A stretch of 64,000 nt of DNA from Nonomuraea montanisoli. GTDB taxonomy: Bacteria; Actinomycetota; Actinomycetes; Streptosporangiales; Streptosporangiaceae. Both the position numbers and the translations under genes were made by a program. Below, one piece after another: positions 45,720-54,844 of the stretch. Below the pieces are notes generated by a model. The model searched no databases and had not been told where the DNA came from. It saw only the letters and a program-made list of their open reading frames with translations. Where the stretch lies: the NCBI RefSeq assembly GCF_013363975.1, contig NZ_JABWGN010000004.1, forward strand, positions 434,001-498,000, in the 5' to 3' direction. The stretch's first letter is position 1. Every line of letters begins with the position of its first letter.

Positions 45720-46874
45720 ATGCCGAACCAGCCCGTGCCCGACGTGCTGTCGTGGGCCAGCGAGATCGACGACGCCGCGATCGCGCAGGCCGCCCGCACC
45801 GCGCGCCTTCCGTTCGTCGCCGGCCACGTCGCCCTGATGCCCGACGCGCACGTCGGCATCGGCGCCACGGTCGGCTCGGTCATCCCGACCGAGGGCGCGA
45901 TCATCCCGGCGGCGGTGGGCGTGGACATCGGCTGCGGCATGGTCGCCACCGAGACGACCCTGACCGCCGCCGACCTGCCCGACACCCTCGACGCCCTCAT
46001 GCCGCTGGTCGAGCGGCACATCCCCGCCGGCGTCGGCAAGGGCCACGACGACCCGGCCCTGGACCACGCGCTGGGCGGCCTCGGGCGGCCGCGCACCGAG
46101 CTGACGGCCAAGCAGGAGCGGACGGTCGCCGTCCAGTTCGGCACGCTCGGCTCGGGCAACCACTTCGTCGAGGTGTGCCTGGACGAGCGCGAGCGGGTGT
46201 GGACGGTGCTCCACTCGGGCTCGCGCGGCATCGGCAACCAGCTCGCGACCAAGCACATCACCGGCGCCAGGGGCCTGATGGAGCGCCAGGAGCTGAGCCT
46301 GGAGGATCCCGACCTGGCCTACTTCACCCAGGGCACGCCGGAGTTCGAGGCGTACGTCGAGGACATGCTGTGGGCGCAGCGCTACGCCATGGCCTCGCGC
46401 GCCCGGATGGACCACGTGCTGGTGGACGCCCTGTTCCAGATCGTCGGGAAGGGGTCGCGGGTACGCAAGATCAACTGCCACCACAACTTCACCCAGCTCG
46501 AGAGCCACGGCGGCAAGGAGCTGTGGATCACCCGCAAGGGCGCCATCAAGGCCGCCACCGGCGACGAGGGCGTGATCCCGGGATCGATGGGCACGCGGTC
46601 GTACATCGTGCGCGGGCTCGGCAACCCTGACTCGTACGACTCGTGCTCGCACGGCGCGGGACGCCGCATGTCGCGCAACAAGGCCAGGAAGCAGCTCAGC
46701 GCCGGCTCGCTGGCCGAGGCGATGCGCGGCCGCACCTGGAACGCGGACCGGGCGGACGCCCTGGTGGACGAGCACCCCGAGGCGTACAAGCCGATCGACC
46801 AGGTCATGGCCGACCAGCGCGATCTGGTGGAGGTGCGGCACACGCTCGGCCAGGTGTTCAACTACAAGGGCTGA
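45720..46874 (+). CDS. rtcB: RtcB-family RNA ligase
   Basis: A 384-residue RtcB homologue: GVDIGCGMVA (metal Cys), FGTLGSGNHFVEV, LHSGSRGIGN, NCHHNFTQLE and CSHGAGRRMSR with the guanylylated His region. RtcB joins 2',3'-cyclic phosphate or 3'-phosphate RNA ends to 5'-OH ends using GTP and Mn2+. Start choice: AAGGAG abuts an ATG at 45711 but is nine bases from the ATG at 45720, which is preferred. No RtcA or RtcR was seen nearby, as is common in actinobacteria. Confidence 0.94.
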   Translation: MPNQPVPDVLSWASEIDDAAIAQAARTARLPFVAGHVALMPDAHVGIGATVGSVIPTEGAIIPAAVGVDIGCGMVATETTLTAADLPDTLDALMPLVERHIPAGVGKGHDDPALDHALGGLGRPRTELTAKQERTVAVQFGTLGSGNHFVEVCLDERERVWTVLHSGSRGIGNQLATKHITGARGLMERQELSLEDPDLAYFTQGTPEFEAYVEDMLWAQRYAMASRARMDHVLVDALFQIVGKGSRVRKINCHHNFTQLESHGGKELWITRKGAIKAATGDEGVIPGSMGTRSYIVRGLGNPDSYDSCSHGAGRRMSRNKARKQLSAGSLAEAMRGRTWNADRADALVDEHPEAYKPIDQVMADQRDLVEVRHTLGQVFNYKG

Positions 46875-46954
46875 CCCGCGGCGACGAAAGGTGTTCGGCC
46901 TGGTCAAAGCGGGTAACGGATGGGCGTCGGGCAGGAGTCGAGAAAGGACCCGCC

Positions 46955-47545
46955 ATGCGCCGTCCCGTCGCCGTCTCCGCCGTCGCGCTGGTGCTCGCGA
47001 CCGCGGGGTGCACCGGCCTGACCTACAGCTCCGAGGACGTCACCCGCATCTTCACCCCGAAGAACCAGGGGGCCAACGCCGCCGCCAAGGGGGTGTTCGT
47101 GCGCAACGCGTTCCTGCTCGGCGCGTCGCTCACGGGCCGCCCGGAGACGCCGGCCGCCGGGCTGCCGCTGTACGCCGTCCTCATCAACGAGCGGGCCGAG
47201 CCGGTGCGGCTGGAGAAGGTCACGCTCGGCAAGGGCGGCCAGGTCCAGCTCTCCGGCACCGTCGAGGTGCCGCCCCGCGGCATCGTGGGCACCGACCGGC
47301 CGATCGGCACCGTCACCGGCGTGGCCAACACGGGCGCGGTGCCGATGACGTTCAGCTTCACCGCCGGGCCGAACGACATGCTGCTCGTCGTGCCGGTCGT
47401 GGCGCGCACGGGCGTGTTCGCCTCGCTCAGCCCGAGCGGGGCGCCGCCCAACCCCAGCGGAGCCCCCAGCCCCGCCGGCTCTCCCGCGCCGTCCGGCTCC
47501 GCTCCGGACGTCACAGGGAGCCCGTCACCCACCGCCACCCCATGA
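46955..47545 (+). CDS. Putative lipoprotein of unknown function
   Basis: A 196-residue protein with a lipoprotein signal (AVSAVALVLATAGC, lipobox ATAGC) and one compact domain of about 140 residues with beta-rich character (FVRNAFLLGASLTG, LPLYAVLINERAEPVRLEKV, MTFSFTAGPND). It ends in a Pro/Ser/Gly-rich tail. The order of elements recalls extracytoplasmic beta-sandwich proteins such as PCuAC, but I see no Met/His copper motif. Function not assigned. Confidence 0.78.
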   Translation: MRRPVAVSAVALVLATAGCTGLTYSSEDVTRIFTPKNQGANAAAKGVFVRNAFLLGASLTGRPETPAAGLPLYAVLINERAEPVRLEKVTLGKGGQVQLSGTVEVPPRGIVGTDRPIGTVTGVANTGAVPMTFSFTAGPNDMLLVVPVVARTGVFASLSPSGAPPNPSGAPSPAGSPAPSGSAPDVTGSPSPTATP

Positions 47546-47594
47546 CCATCCGGGCGTAACCCCCGGGCCACCCGTCCGGTCTAGCGTTCGCCGC

Positions 47595-48707
47595 ATGATG
47601 ACGCGCAGATGGGTCGCGGGCGCGCTGGCCGTCCTCGTGGGCGGCCTCGGCGGTACGGTCGCCGTCGTGCTTACGCAACCCGACCCCGCCTCGGCCGCCG
47701 GCCGAGGCCACTCCCCCGTCGTGATCGGCCACCGCGGCGCCAGCGCCCACCGGCCCGAGCACACCCTCCTGTCGTACGAGGCGGCCATCGCCCTGGGCGC
47801 CGACTACATCGAGCCCGACCTGGTCTCCACCAAGGACCACGTGCTGGTGGCCCGGCACGAGAACGAGATCTCCGGCACCACCGACGTGGCCTCCCGGCCG
47901 GAGTTCGCCGGGCGGCGCACGACCAAGACGATCGACGGCCGGCCGGTGACCGGCTGGTTCACCGAGGACTTCACGCTGGCCGAGCTGAAGACGCTGCGGG
48001 CCAAGGAGCGCGTGCCGGACCTGCGGCCGGACAACGCGGCCTTCGACGGGCTGGCGGAGATCCCGACGTTCGAGGAGGTCGTGCGGCTCGCCGAGCGGCA
48101 CGGCGTCGGCGTCTACCCGGAGACCAAGCACCCGACCTACTTCGACTCGGTCGGCCTGTCGCTGGAGGAGCCGCTGCTGGAGGTGCTGAACGCGCACAAG
48201 GTGCGCAAGGTGTTCATCCAGTCGTTCGAGACGGCCAACCTGCGCGACCTGCGGTCGAAGACCCGGCTGCCGCTCATCCAGCTCGTCACGTGGGGCGGCG
48301 CGCCCTACGACTGGGTGGCCGCGGGCGATCCGCGCACCTACGACGACATGGTCAAGCCTGAGGGACTGCGCGAGGTGGCGTCGTACGCGGACGGCATCGG
48401 CGTGGACACCCGGCGCGTGGTGCCGGCCGGCCCGGACGGCAGGCTGCTGGAGCCCACGACGCTGGTGACCGACGCGCACCGCAGGCGCCTGGAGGTGCAC
48501 GTCTGGACCGTGCGCAACGAGAACTCCCAGCTCCCCGCCGACTACCGGCTGGGCAACCCGGCGAGCCCGGTGTATCCGCGCGCCACGGGCGACGTGATGG
48601 GCTGGCTGGACCGGCTGCTGGACCTCGGCGTCGACGGGGCGTTCTGCGACGACCCGGGCATGGGGCGGGCGGTCGTCGCCCGCCGCGCCGCCCGCGCGGG
48701 AGCCTGA
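47595..48707 (+). CDS. Secreted glycerophosphodiester phosphodiesterase (GlpQ-type)
   Basis: A 370-residue protein with a Sec-type signal (AGALAVLVGGLGGTVAVVL), then the GDPD barrel: VIGHRGASAHRPEHT (catalytic His and Arg-Gly), ADYIEPDLVSTKDHVLVARH with the metal-binding Glu-x-Asp and second His, and ETKHPTYF. It hydrolyses glycerophosphodiesters to glycerol 3-phosphate and the alcohol, outside the cell. The large insert TTDVASRPEFAGRRTTKTID is usual for GlpQ. No PHO-box-like site was found upstream. Confidence 0.93.
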   Translation: MMTRRWVAGALAVLVGGLGGTVAVVLTQPDPASAAGRGHSPVVIGHRGASAHRPEHTLLSYEAAIALGADYIEPDLVSTKDHVLVARHENEISGTTDVASRPEFAGRRTTKTIDGRPVTGWFTEDFTLAELKTLRAKERVPDLRPDNAAFDGLAEIPTFEEVVRLAERHGVGVYPETKHPTYFDSVGLSLEEPLLEVLNAHKVRKVFIQSFETANLRDLRSKTRLPLIQLVTWGGAPYDWVAAGDPRTYDDMVKPEGLREVASYADGIGVDTRRVVPAGPDGRLLEPTTLVTDAHRRRLEVHVWTVRNENSQLPADYRLGNPASPVYPRATGDVMGWLDRLLDLGVDGAFCDDPGMGRAVVARRAARAGA

Positions 48708-48710
48708 TCG

Positions 48711-48741
48711 CGAGGGGGTCCCGCCCGGCGGGACCCCCTCG
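48711..48741. terminator. Bidirectional terminator hairpin, gdpd / arabinoside permease
   Basis: A perfect 14-bp stem (48711-48724 with 48728-48741) with a CCG loop between convergent genes that end at 48707 and 48748. Very stable; no U-run is present. Confidence 0.75.
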
Positions 48742-48747
48742 GGGACG

Positions 48748-49581
48748 TCACTGCCCGGCCAGGCCGGTGTGCGCGACGCCGCGGATGATCTGCCGCTGGA
48801 ACAGCACGAACACCACGAGCAGCGGCAGCCCGGCGAGCACGACGGAAGCCATGATCTGGGCGTAGCGCAGGCCGAACGTGCCCTGCACGACGTTGGCCAG
48901 CCCGACGGGCAGGGTCATCGTGTTCGGGTCGGTGGAGACCAGGAACGGCCACAGGAAGTTGTTCCACGTCGTGATGAACGTGAAGATCGACACGGCGGCG
49001 AGCACCGGCCGCGACAGCGGCAGCACGATGGTGAAGAACACCCGCCAGCGTCCCGCGCCGTCCACGAAGGCCGCCTGCTCCAGCTCCGGCGGCACGTCCT
49101 GGAAGAACTTGTAGAGGATGTAGACGATCAGCGGGGCGGCCACCTGCGGCAGGATGATCGCCCACCAGGTGTCCACCAGCCCCAGCGAGACCATCTCGGC
49201 GAACAGCGGCGCGATGAGCACCTGGGGCGGCACCATGATCCCGGCCAGGATCACGGTCAGCAGCGCGCGCCGGCCGCGGAAGCTTGTGCGGGCGAAGCCG
49301 TAGGCCGCCATGGCGGAGAACAGGACGGTCATGGCGGTCACGACCGCCGCGGTCACCAGCGAGTTGACCGCCCACTTCACGATGCCGCCGGTGCCGAGGA
49401 CGAGGCTGTAGGCGTCGAGGGTGACGCGGCTGCCGATCCATTCCAGCGGCAGCTTCGTCGTCTCGGTCTCGGGTTTGAGCGAGGTGGCCACGGCCCAGGC
49501 GATGGGCGCGAGCCAGGCGGCGGCGAGCACGAGGGCGACGGCCAGCAGCACGAGCCGGCCCCAGCCGAACCTCTTGGTCAT
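48748..49581 (-). CDS. Carbohydrate ABC transporter permease (MalG type)
   Basis: A 277-residue permease with six predicted helices: LVLLAVALVLAAAWLAPIAW start and the EAA loop ELEQAAFVDGAGRWRVFFTI. It is the third and last gene of the importer operon and overlaps the MalF-type permease (ATGA). Together they should import an oligosaccharide such as arabino-oligosaccharide, given the GH51 gene and LacI regulator next to it. Confidence 0.93.
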   Translation of the reverse strand: MTKRFGWGRLVLLAVALVLAAAWLAPIAWAVATSLKPETETTKLPLEWIGSRVTLDAYSLVLGTGGIVKWAVNSLVTAAVVTAMTVLFSAMAAYGFARTSFRGRRALLTVILAGIMVPPQVLIAPLFAEMVSLGLVDTWWAIILPQVAAPLIVYILYKFFQDVPPELEQAAFVDGAGRWRVFFTIVLPLSRPVLAAVSIFTFITTWNNFLWPFLVSTDPNTMTLPVGLANVVQGTFGLRYAQIMASVVLAGLPLLVVFVLFQRQIIRGVAHTGLAGQ

Positions 49582-50498
49582 GACGGCTCCTCGCTCTTGC
49601 GGAACAGCCGCAGCTGCGCCAGGGAGACGACGACGATGAGAGCGAACAGGATGTAGGAGACGGCCGAGGCGTAGCCGATGCGGTAGCCGGTGAACCCGGC
49701 GTCGTAGGCGTACTCGATGATCGGCCGGGTGGAGTCCCCGGGGCCGCCGCCGGTCATCAGGTAGATCTGGTCGAAGACCTTCAGCGAGGCGAGGAGCTGG
49801 AGCACGACGACCAGCGCGGTCGTACGGCCGAGCAGCGGCAGCGTGATGGAGCGCAGCCGGTGCCAGGCCGAGGCCCCGTCGAGCTCGGCGGCCTCGTACA
49901 GGTGGTGCGGGATCGACTGGAGCGCGGCGAGGTAGAGCAGGAAGTTGAAGCCGACCGTCCACCACACGGTGGTCAGCACCATCGACCACATCGCCGTGGA
50001 CGGGTCGCCCAGCCACAGCACGTCGGTGCCGAGGGCGCCGTTGATCAGGCCGTACTCCGGCGGGTAGATCATCTGCAGCCACAGCAGCGACACGACGGCC
50101 GACGGCAGCAGGAACGGGCCGAAGAACGACAGCCGCCACAGCCACTGCACGAAGCGCAGGTTGTGGACCAGCAGGGCGAGGCCGAGGCCGAGCAGCACGA
50201 GCGGGATCGTGCTGAGCACGGTGAACACGACGGTGTTCCCCAAGGAGCGCCACATGCGGGGGTCGCCGAACGCCTCGGCGTAGTTGGCCAGGCCGACGAA
50301 GCGGTCGTTGGTGCCGGCGATGTTGACGCTCGACAGGCTCATCCGCAGGCCCTGGAGCAGCGGCCAGACCAGGAAGGCGAGGTAGATCGCGAAGAAGGGG
50401 GCGACGAACAGCAGCCCGTGCTGGGTCCAGCCGCGCCGCGGCCGGGCCTCCTCGGCGGGCGCGGCGGCGGAGGCGGGGACGGCGACGGTGGTCATCAT
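49578..50498 (-). CDS. Carbohydrate ABC transporter permease (MalF type)
   Basis: A 306-residue permease: LLFVAPFFAIYLAFLVWPLL, helices to VVVSLAQLRLF, EAA loop LYEAAELDGASAWHRLRSIT. The ATG at 50498 overlaps the binding-protein stop; a second ATG is directly adjacent at 50495. The operon contains no ATPase, so a shared ATPase such as MsiK, as known for streptomycete sugar importers, is presumably used. Confidence 0.93.
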   Translation of the reverse strand: MMTTVAVPASAAAPAEEARPRRGWTQHGLLFVAPFFAIYLAFLVWPLLQGLRMSLSSVNIAGTNDRFVGLANYAEAFGDPRMWRSLGNTVVFTVLSTIPLVLLGLGLALLVHNLRFVQWLWRLSFFGPFLLPSAVVSLLWLQMIYPPEYGLINGALGTDVLWLGDPSTAMWSMVLTTVWWTVGFNFLLYLAALQSIPHHLYEAAELDGASAWHRLRSITLPLLGRTTALVVVLQLLASLKVFDQIYLMTGGGPGDSTRPIIEYAYDAGFTGYRIGYASAVSYILFALIVVVSLAQLRLFRKSEEPS

Positions 50499-51823
50499 CG
50501 CTCCTCTGGCGGGAAGGGGTTGGGCGCGGCCATCAGCCGGCTCAGCGCCTGCCTGGCCTGGGCGAGCCCCTGTTCGGGGGTGCTGGCGCCGCTGATGACC
50601 GGGGAGAACGCCTGGCCGAACTCCAGCCACAGCCGCGAGGCGGAGCCGGCGAACCACGCCCTCGGGTCCAGGGCGACCTCGGTGATGACCGAGCGGTACT
50701 CCGACTGGGGGCGCAGCGCGAGGTAGTCGGGCTGCTCCAGCGTGGGCAGGTAGGCGGGGACGTGCCCGGCGACGGCCCAGTCGGCGCTGTTCTTCACGAG
50801 GTGGGCGATGAAGCGGTAGGTGGCGCGCTCGACCTCGGGGTCGCGCTCGCGCTGGTGCGGCAGGACGAAGGCGTGGCAGTCGGCCTGGGCCGAGCCCTTG
50901 CCGAAGACGCTGGGGAAGCGGGCCATGCTGAACGGGGTGCCGCGCTGCTTGAGGCCGGTGGTCTCCCAGTCGCCGTTCCACAGGAAGGCCGCCTGGCCGT
51001 TGGTGAAGGCGGCCACGGAGGCGCCGTAGTCGGTGCGCGGGTCGCACAGCCCCTCCTCGCCGAGGGTGCGCATGAGGCGCAGCGCGTCGAGCGCCCTGGC
51101 GTCGTCGAGGGTGACGCGGGAGCCGTCCTCCGACAGCAGCGTGCCGCCGCTCTGCGGGTAGAGCGACCACCAGAGCCGCCAGGGGCCGACCGTGCCGAGG
51201 CCGAGGGCGTCGAAGACGAGCGGCGGCTTGCCGCCGAGCGCGGCCTTGGCCCTGCGCAGCGCGGCGAGCAGCTCCTCCGGGCCGTTGGTCGGCAGCAGGC
51301 GGCCGTCGGGGCCGAGCAGCCCCGCCCGCTCGCAGATGTCGGTGTTGTAGTACTGCACCATCGGGTGGGCGTCGAACGGCACGGCGTACAGCTCGCCGCC
51401 GACGTGCGCCCGTTCCCAGATGGGCGGGCTGAAGTCGGCGGCCTTGAGGCCGTTCTCGGCGAGCAGGGCGGTGTCGATCGGGTCGAGGATGCGGCCCGCG
51501 CCGATGCCGGACAGGCGGGCCAGGTGGAAGGTGGCCAGGTCGGGTGAGCGGCCGCCGGCCCCGGCCATGGCGATCTTCGTGTAGTACGGCTCGCCCCAGG
51601 CGAGCACGTTCTCCTCCACGGCGATGTCCGGGTTGCCCGCGCCGAACGCGCGGACCATGCCGTTCATGATGATGCCGTCGCTGGCGCCGAGGAAGTGCCA
51701 GTAGCGCACGCGGGTCCGGGCCGAGCCGGCTCCCACGGGGATCGAGCAGCCGGCGGCGCCCGCGCCGAGGAGCGCGAGGCCGCCGCCCAGGAGGCTGCGG
51801 CGGGTGATGGGGGGTCCGTCCAC
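50495..51823 (-). CDS. Sugar ABC transporter substrate-binding lipoprotein
   Basis: A 442-residue family-1 solute-binding protein. The N-terminus combines a twin-arginine-like ITRRSLLGGG with a lipobox (GAAGC), so it is probably exported folded and lipidated. The mature part begins VRYWHFLGASDG, with LATFHLARLSG and AAFLWNGDWE typical of the family. GTG start at 51823 with GAGG upstream. It is the first gene of the operon and is transcribed from the operator-containing divergent region. Confidence 0.92.
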   Translation of the reverse strand: MDGPPITRRSLLGGGLALLGAGAAGCSIPVGAGSARTRVRYWHFLGASDGIIMNGMVRAFGAGNPDIAVEENVLAWGEPYYTKIAMAGAGGRSPDLATFHLARLSGIGAGRILDPIDTALLAENGLKAADFSPPIWERAHVGGELYAVPFDAHPMVQYYNTDICERAGLLGPDGRLLPTNGPEELLAALRRAKAALGGKPPLVFDALGLGTVGPWRLWWSLYPQSGGTLLSEDGSRVTLDDARALDALRLMRTLGEEGLCDPRTDYGASVAAFTNGQAAFLWNGDWETTGLKQRGTPFSMARFPSVFGKGSAQADCHAFVLPHQRERDPEVERATYRFIAHLVKNSADWAVAGHVPAYLPTLEQPDYLALRPQSEYRSVITEVALDPRAWFAGSASRLWLEFGQAFSPVISGASTPEQGLAQARQALSRLMAAPNPFPPEER

Positions 51824-51968
51824 GATGGGCCTCTTCCTCTGGACAGGGATGTCGTGGATGTTGACGTGAACATCTCGCCCGCGCGAAGGGCGCGCGGGAT
51901 CGACGGGTGGGGGTCCGTGACGGCGGGCGGGTCGCGGGAGGCGCCGCCCGGGTTCAGGGTGCCTTGAG

Positions 51969-51982
51969 TGTTAGCGGTCACA
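51969..51982 (-). promoter_or_regulatory. LacI-type operator O1 and promoter of the importer operon
   Basis: TGTTAGCGGTCACA matches the 14-bp palindrome TGTTAGCGCTAACA at 12 of 14 positions. On the minus strand TTGACA (51990-51995) lies 16 bp before a TAACAC that sits inside the operator, so bound repressor would cover the -10. Confidence 0.6.
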
Positions 51983-52022
51983 ATGCGCATGTCAAGACCC
52001 CGGGTTCGATACCGCACAGACC

Positions 52023-52050
52023 TTGACGTTCAACGTGATAACGCTAACAA
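52023..52050 (+). promoter_or_regulatory. Promoter and LacI-type operator O2 of the arabinofuranosidase gene
   Basis: TTGACG (52023-52028), 16-bp spacer, TAACAA (52045-52050). The operator TGATAACGCTAACA (52036-52049) matches TGTTAGCGCTAACA at 12 of 14 and overlaps the -10, the mirror image of O1. Confidence 0.6.
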
Positions 52051-52095
52051 TCAGGGCATTCTTGTCACGTCTGCACCACAGGAGCGCGAGACCAC

Positions 52096-53601
52096 GTGAG
52101 CACCACTGCCCGCGAGGCCCACCTCACCATCGATCCGGCGTTCCGCGTGGCCCCCGTGCGGCGCCGCACGTTCGGCACGTTCGTCGAGCACCTCGGCCGC
52201 TGCGTCTACACCGGCATCCACGAGCCCGGGCACCCGTCGGCCGACGAGGACGGCTTCCGCCGCGACGTCCTCGACCTGACCCGCGAGCTGGGCGTGAGCA
52301 CGGTCCGCTACCCCGGCGGCAACTTCGTCTCCGGCTACCGGTGGGAGGACGGCGTCGGCCCGCGCGACAGGCGGCCGCGCCGGCTCGACCTCGCCTGGCA
52401 CAGCACCGAGACCAACGAGATCGGCGTCGACGAGTTCGTCGCCTGGTGCCGCAAGGCCGGCGTGGAGCCGATGATGGCGGTCAACCTGGGCACCCGGGGC
52501 ATCGCCGAGGCCGTGGACCTCCTGGAGTACTGCAACCACCCGTCCGGCACGGCCCTGTCCGACCAGCGGGTCGCCAACGGCGCCAAGGAGCCGCACGACA
52601 TCCGCATGTGGTGCCTGGGCAACGAGATGGACGGCTTCTGGCAGACGGGGCACAAGACCGCCCGCGAGTACGGCCGGCTGGCCAACGAGACCGCCCGCGC
52701 CATGCGCATGGTCGACCCGAACCTGGAGCTGGTCGCCTGCGGCAGCTCCGGCTCCTCGATGCCGACCTTCGGCGCGTGGGAGGCGGAGGTGCTGGAGCAC
52801 ACCTACGACGTCGTCGACTTCGTCTCCTGCCACGCCTACTACGAGGAGAAGGACGGCGATCTCGGCAGCTTCCTGGCCTGCTCGACCGACATGGAGTACT
52901 TCATCCGGTCCGTGGTCGCGACGGCCGACCACGTCGGCGCCAAGCTGAAGTCGCGCAAGCGGATCGACATCTCCTTCGACGAGTGGAACATCTGGTACCT
53001 GTCGCGCCACCAGGCCGCCGAGCCGCCGCGCGACTGGCCCGTCGCGCCGCCGCTGCTGGAGGACCGCTACCACCTGGCCGACGCGGTCGCCTTCGGCGGG
53101 CTGCTCATCACGCTGCTGCGCAACAGCGACCGGGTGACGGCCGCGTCGCTGGCCCAGCTCGTCAACGTGATCGCGCCGATCATGACCGAGCCGGGCGGGC
53201 GGGCCTGGCGGCAGACCACGTTCCACCCGTTCGCGCAGGCGTCGCGCTACGCCTCGGGCGAGGTGCTGCGGGTCGAGCCGGTGTCGCCGTCGTACGAGAC
53301 GGCCGAGTACGGCGAGGTGCCGATGCTGCACGCGGTGGCCACCCGCGCCGAGGACGGCGGCGTCACGGTGTTCGCGGTCAACCGGTCCACCGACGGCCCG
53401 CTGTCGCTGGAGATCGACGCGCGGGCGCTGGGCGGCGTCCGCGTCACGGGCGCGACGACGCTCACGGACGTGGACGTCTACGCCCGCAACACCGCCGATG
53501 ACCCGGACCGGGTGGCGCCCCGCGCCAACCCGGACGTGGAGCACGACCCGCTGCGGGTGCTGCTGCCGCCGGTCTCGTGGAACGTGATCCACCTGGGCTG
53601 A
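52096..53601 (+). CDS. Alpha-L-arabinofuranosidase, glycoside hydrolase family 51
   Basis: A 501-residue GH51 enzyme: RRTFGTFVEHLGRCVYTGI start, RYPGGNFVSGYRW, acid/base Glu177 in MWCLGNEMDG and nucleophile Glu296 in SFDEWNIWY, followed by a C-terminal beta domain. It has no signal peptide, so it acts inside the cell on imported arabino-oligosaccharides, releasing arabinose. The GTG at 52096 gives the family N-terminus. It is divergent from the importer and controlled by the same operators. Confidence 0.95.
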   Translation: MSTTAREAHLTIDPAFRVAPVRRRTFGTFVEHLGRCVYTGIHEPGHPSADEDGFRRDVLDLTRELGVSTVRYPGGNFVSGYRWEDGVGPRDRRPRRLDLAWHSTETNEIGVDEFVAWCRKAGVEPMMAVNLGTRGIAEAVDLLEYCNHPSGTALSDQRVANGAKEPHDIRMWCLGNEMDGFWQTGHKTAREYGRLANETARAMRMVDPNLELVACGSSGSSMPTFGAWEAEVLEHTYDVVDFVSCHAYYEEKDGDLGSFLACSTDMEYFIRSVVATADHVGAKLKSRKRIDISFDEWNIWYLSRHQAAEPPRDWPVAPPLLEDRYHLADAVAFGGLLITLLRNSDRVTAASLAQLVNVIAPIMTEPGGRAWRQTTFHPFAQASRYASGEVLRVEPVSPSYETAEYGEVPMLHAVATRAEDGGVTVFAVNRSTDGPLSLEIDARALGGVRVTGATTLTDVDVYARNTADDPDRVAPRANPDVEHDPLRVLLPPVSWNVIHLG

Positions 53602-53613
53602 TCCCCGCCACCT

Positions 53614-53637
53614 GCGGCCGCCCGCCGGGGCGGCCGC
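53614..53637. terminator. Hairpin between convergent GH51 and lacI-type genes
   Basis: GCGGCCGCC (53614-53622) and GGCGGCCGC (53629-53637) form a 9-bp perfect stem with a 6-base loop in the 36-bp gap between the two stop codons. Confidence 0.6.
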
Positions 53638-54675
53638 TCAGGCGCGCTTCGGGGAGCCGGTGCTCTCCCGCACCACCAGGTCGGGCTCGACCAGCCGGCG
53701 CGTCTCCCCCTCCTCGCCCGCCATGCGGTCGAGGAGCAGGTGGAAGGCGTGCCGGCCGACCTCGCGGAAGTCCTGCCGCACGGTGGTCAGGGGCGGCCAG
53801 AAGTACGCCGACTCGGGCACGTCGTCGAAGCCCACCACGCTCACGTCCTCGGGCACCCGCCGCCCGGCCTCGCGCATGGCGCGCAGCACCCCGAGCGCCA
53901 TCTGGTCGTTGCCGACGAACACGGCCGTCACCGACGGGTCGGCGGCCAGCCGCCGGCCGAGCTGGTGGCCCGAGCGGGGGCTCCAGTCGCCGCGCAGCGG
54001 CTCGGGCACCGGCCGGCCCTCGGCCTCCAGGACGCTCTTCCAGCCCTCGATGCGGCCGCTGGCGTCGATCCAGTCGGCCGGGCCGCCCAGGTGCCAGACG
54101 GTCTCGTGGCCGAGGCTCAGCAGGTGGCGGGTGGCGCGGACGGCGCCGGCCCGCTGGTCGACCATGGCGACCGGCACCGGGATGTCCTCGCCCGCGTCGA
54201 CCGCGACCACCGGCAGGTCGGGCGGCAGGTGGCGCAGGCCGTCGGCGGCCGACTCGTGCGGGGCGACGATGATGACGCCGTCGACCGACTGCGAGCGCAG
54301 CCGGTGGACGCCCTCCTCGATGGAGCGCCGGTTGAGCGCGCTCAGGCTGGCGATGCTCACGGTGTAGCCGCTGAGCCGGGCGGTCTGCTCGATGCAGTAG
54401 AGCGTGGAGGCGGGGCCGTACAGGGTGGTGTCGATGCTGACCACGCCGAGCACGCCCGAGCGGCCGGTGACGAGCTGCCGGGCCGCGGAGTTGGGCCAGT
54501 AGTCGAGCTCGCGCACGGCCGCCAGCACGCGCGCCCGGGTCTCGGCGCGCACCCGGTCGGGCGTGTTGAGCACGCGCGAGACGGTCATCGCCGAGACGCC
54601 GGCGAGCGCCGCGACGTCGCCGAGCACCGCGGGTCTGCTGCGCGGCCGCCCGCCCCCGTCCGATGCCGTCGCCAT
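53638..54675 (-). CDS. LacI-family transcriptional regulator of arabinoside use
   Basis: A 345-residue repressor: helix-turn-helix and hinge (LGDVAALAGVSAMTVSRVLN, NSAARQLVTGRSG), then a periplasmic-binding-protein-like effector domain (SVDGVIIVAPHES, VGNDQMALGVLRAMREAG, VVGFDDVPESAYFWPPLTTV). The ATG at 54675 puts the HTH at the usual distance from the start; upstream codons read into the promoter region. It should bind the three operators and release on an arabinose-derived ligand. One operator lies in its own promoter, implying autoregulation. Confidence 0.93.
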   Translation of the reverse strand: MATASDGGGRPRSRPAVLGDVAALAGVSAMTVSRVLNTPDRVRAETRARVLAAVRELDYWPNSAARQLVTGRSGVLGVVSIDTTLYGPASTLYCIEQTARLSGYTVSIASLSALNRRSIEEGVHRLRSQSVDGVIIVAPHESAADGLRHLPPDLPVVAVDAGEDIPVPVAMVDQRAGAVRATRHLLSLGHETVWHLGGPADWIDASGRIEGWKSVLEAEGRPVPEPLRGDWSPRSGHQLGRRLAADPSVTAVFVGNDQMALGVLRAMREAGRRVPEDVSVVGFDDVPESAYFWPPLTTVRQDFREVGRHAFHLLLDRMAGEEGETRRLVEPDLVVRESTGSPKRA

Positions 54676-54692
54676 CCGCCTCACCCCTTTCC

Positions 54693-54706
54693 CGATAACG
54701 CTAACA
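54693..54706 (-). promoter_or_regulatory. LacI-type operator O3 (autoregulatory)
   Basis: CGATAACGCTAACA, 11 of 14 matches to TGTTAGCGCTAACA and sharing GATAACGCTAACA with O2. It is 18 bp before the LacI-family start codon. Confidence 0.55.
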
Positions 54707-54844
54707 GGAACGGTCCCGCCGCGCGTCCCGGAAGGCGATCCCGGAGGACGATCCCGGCGTCCCGGAACCACGCCGCCCGGGTCTTCGTTCGCCAGTCAGG
54801 CGGGAGCTCCCCCGCGCGACGGATCGGACGCGGAGGTTCCCCGG

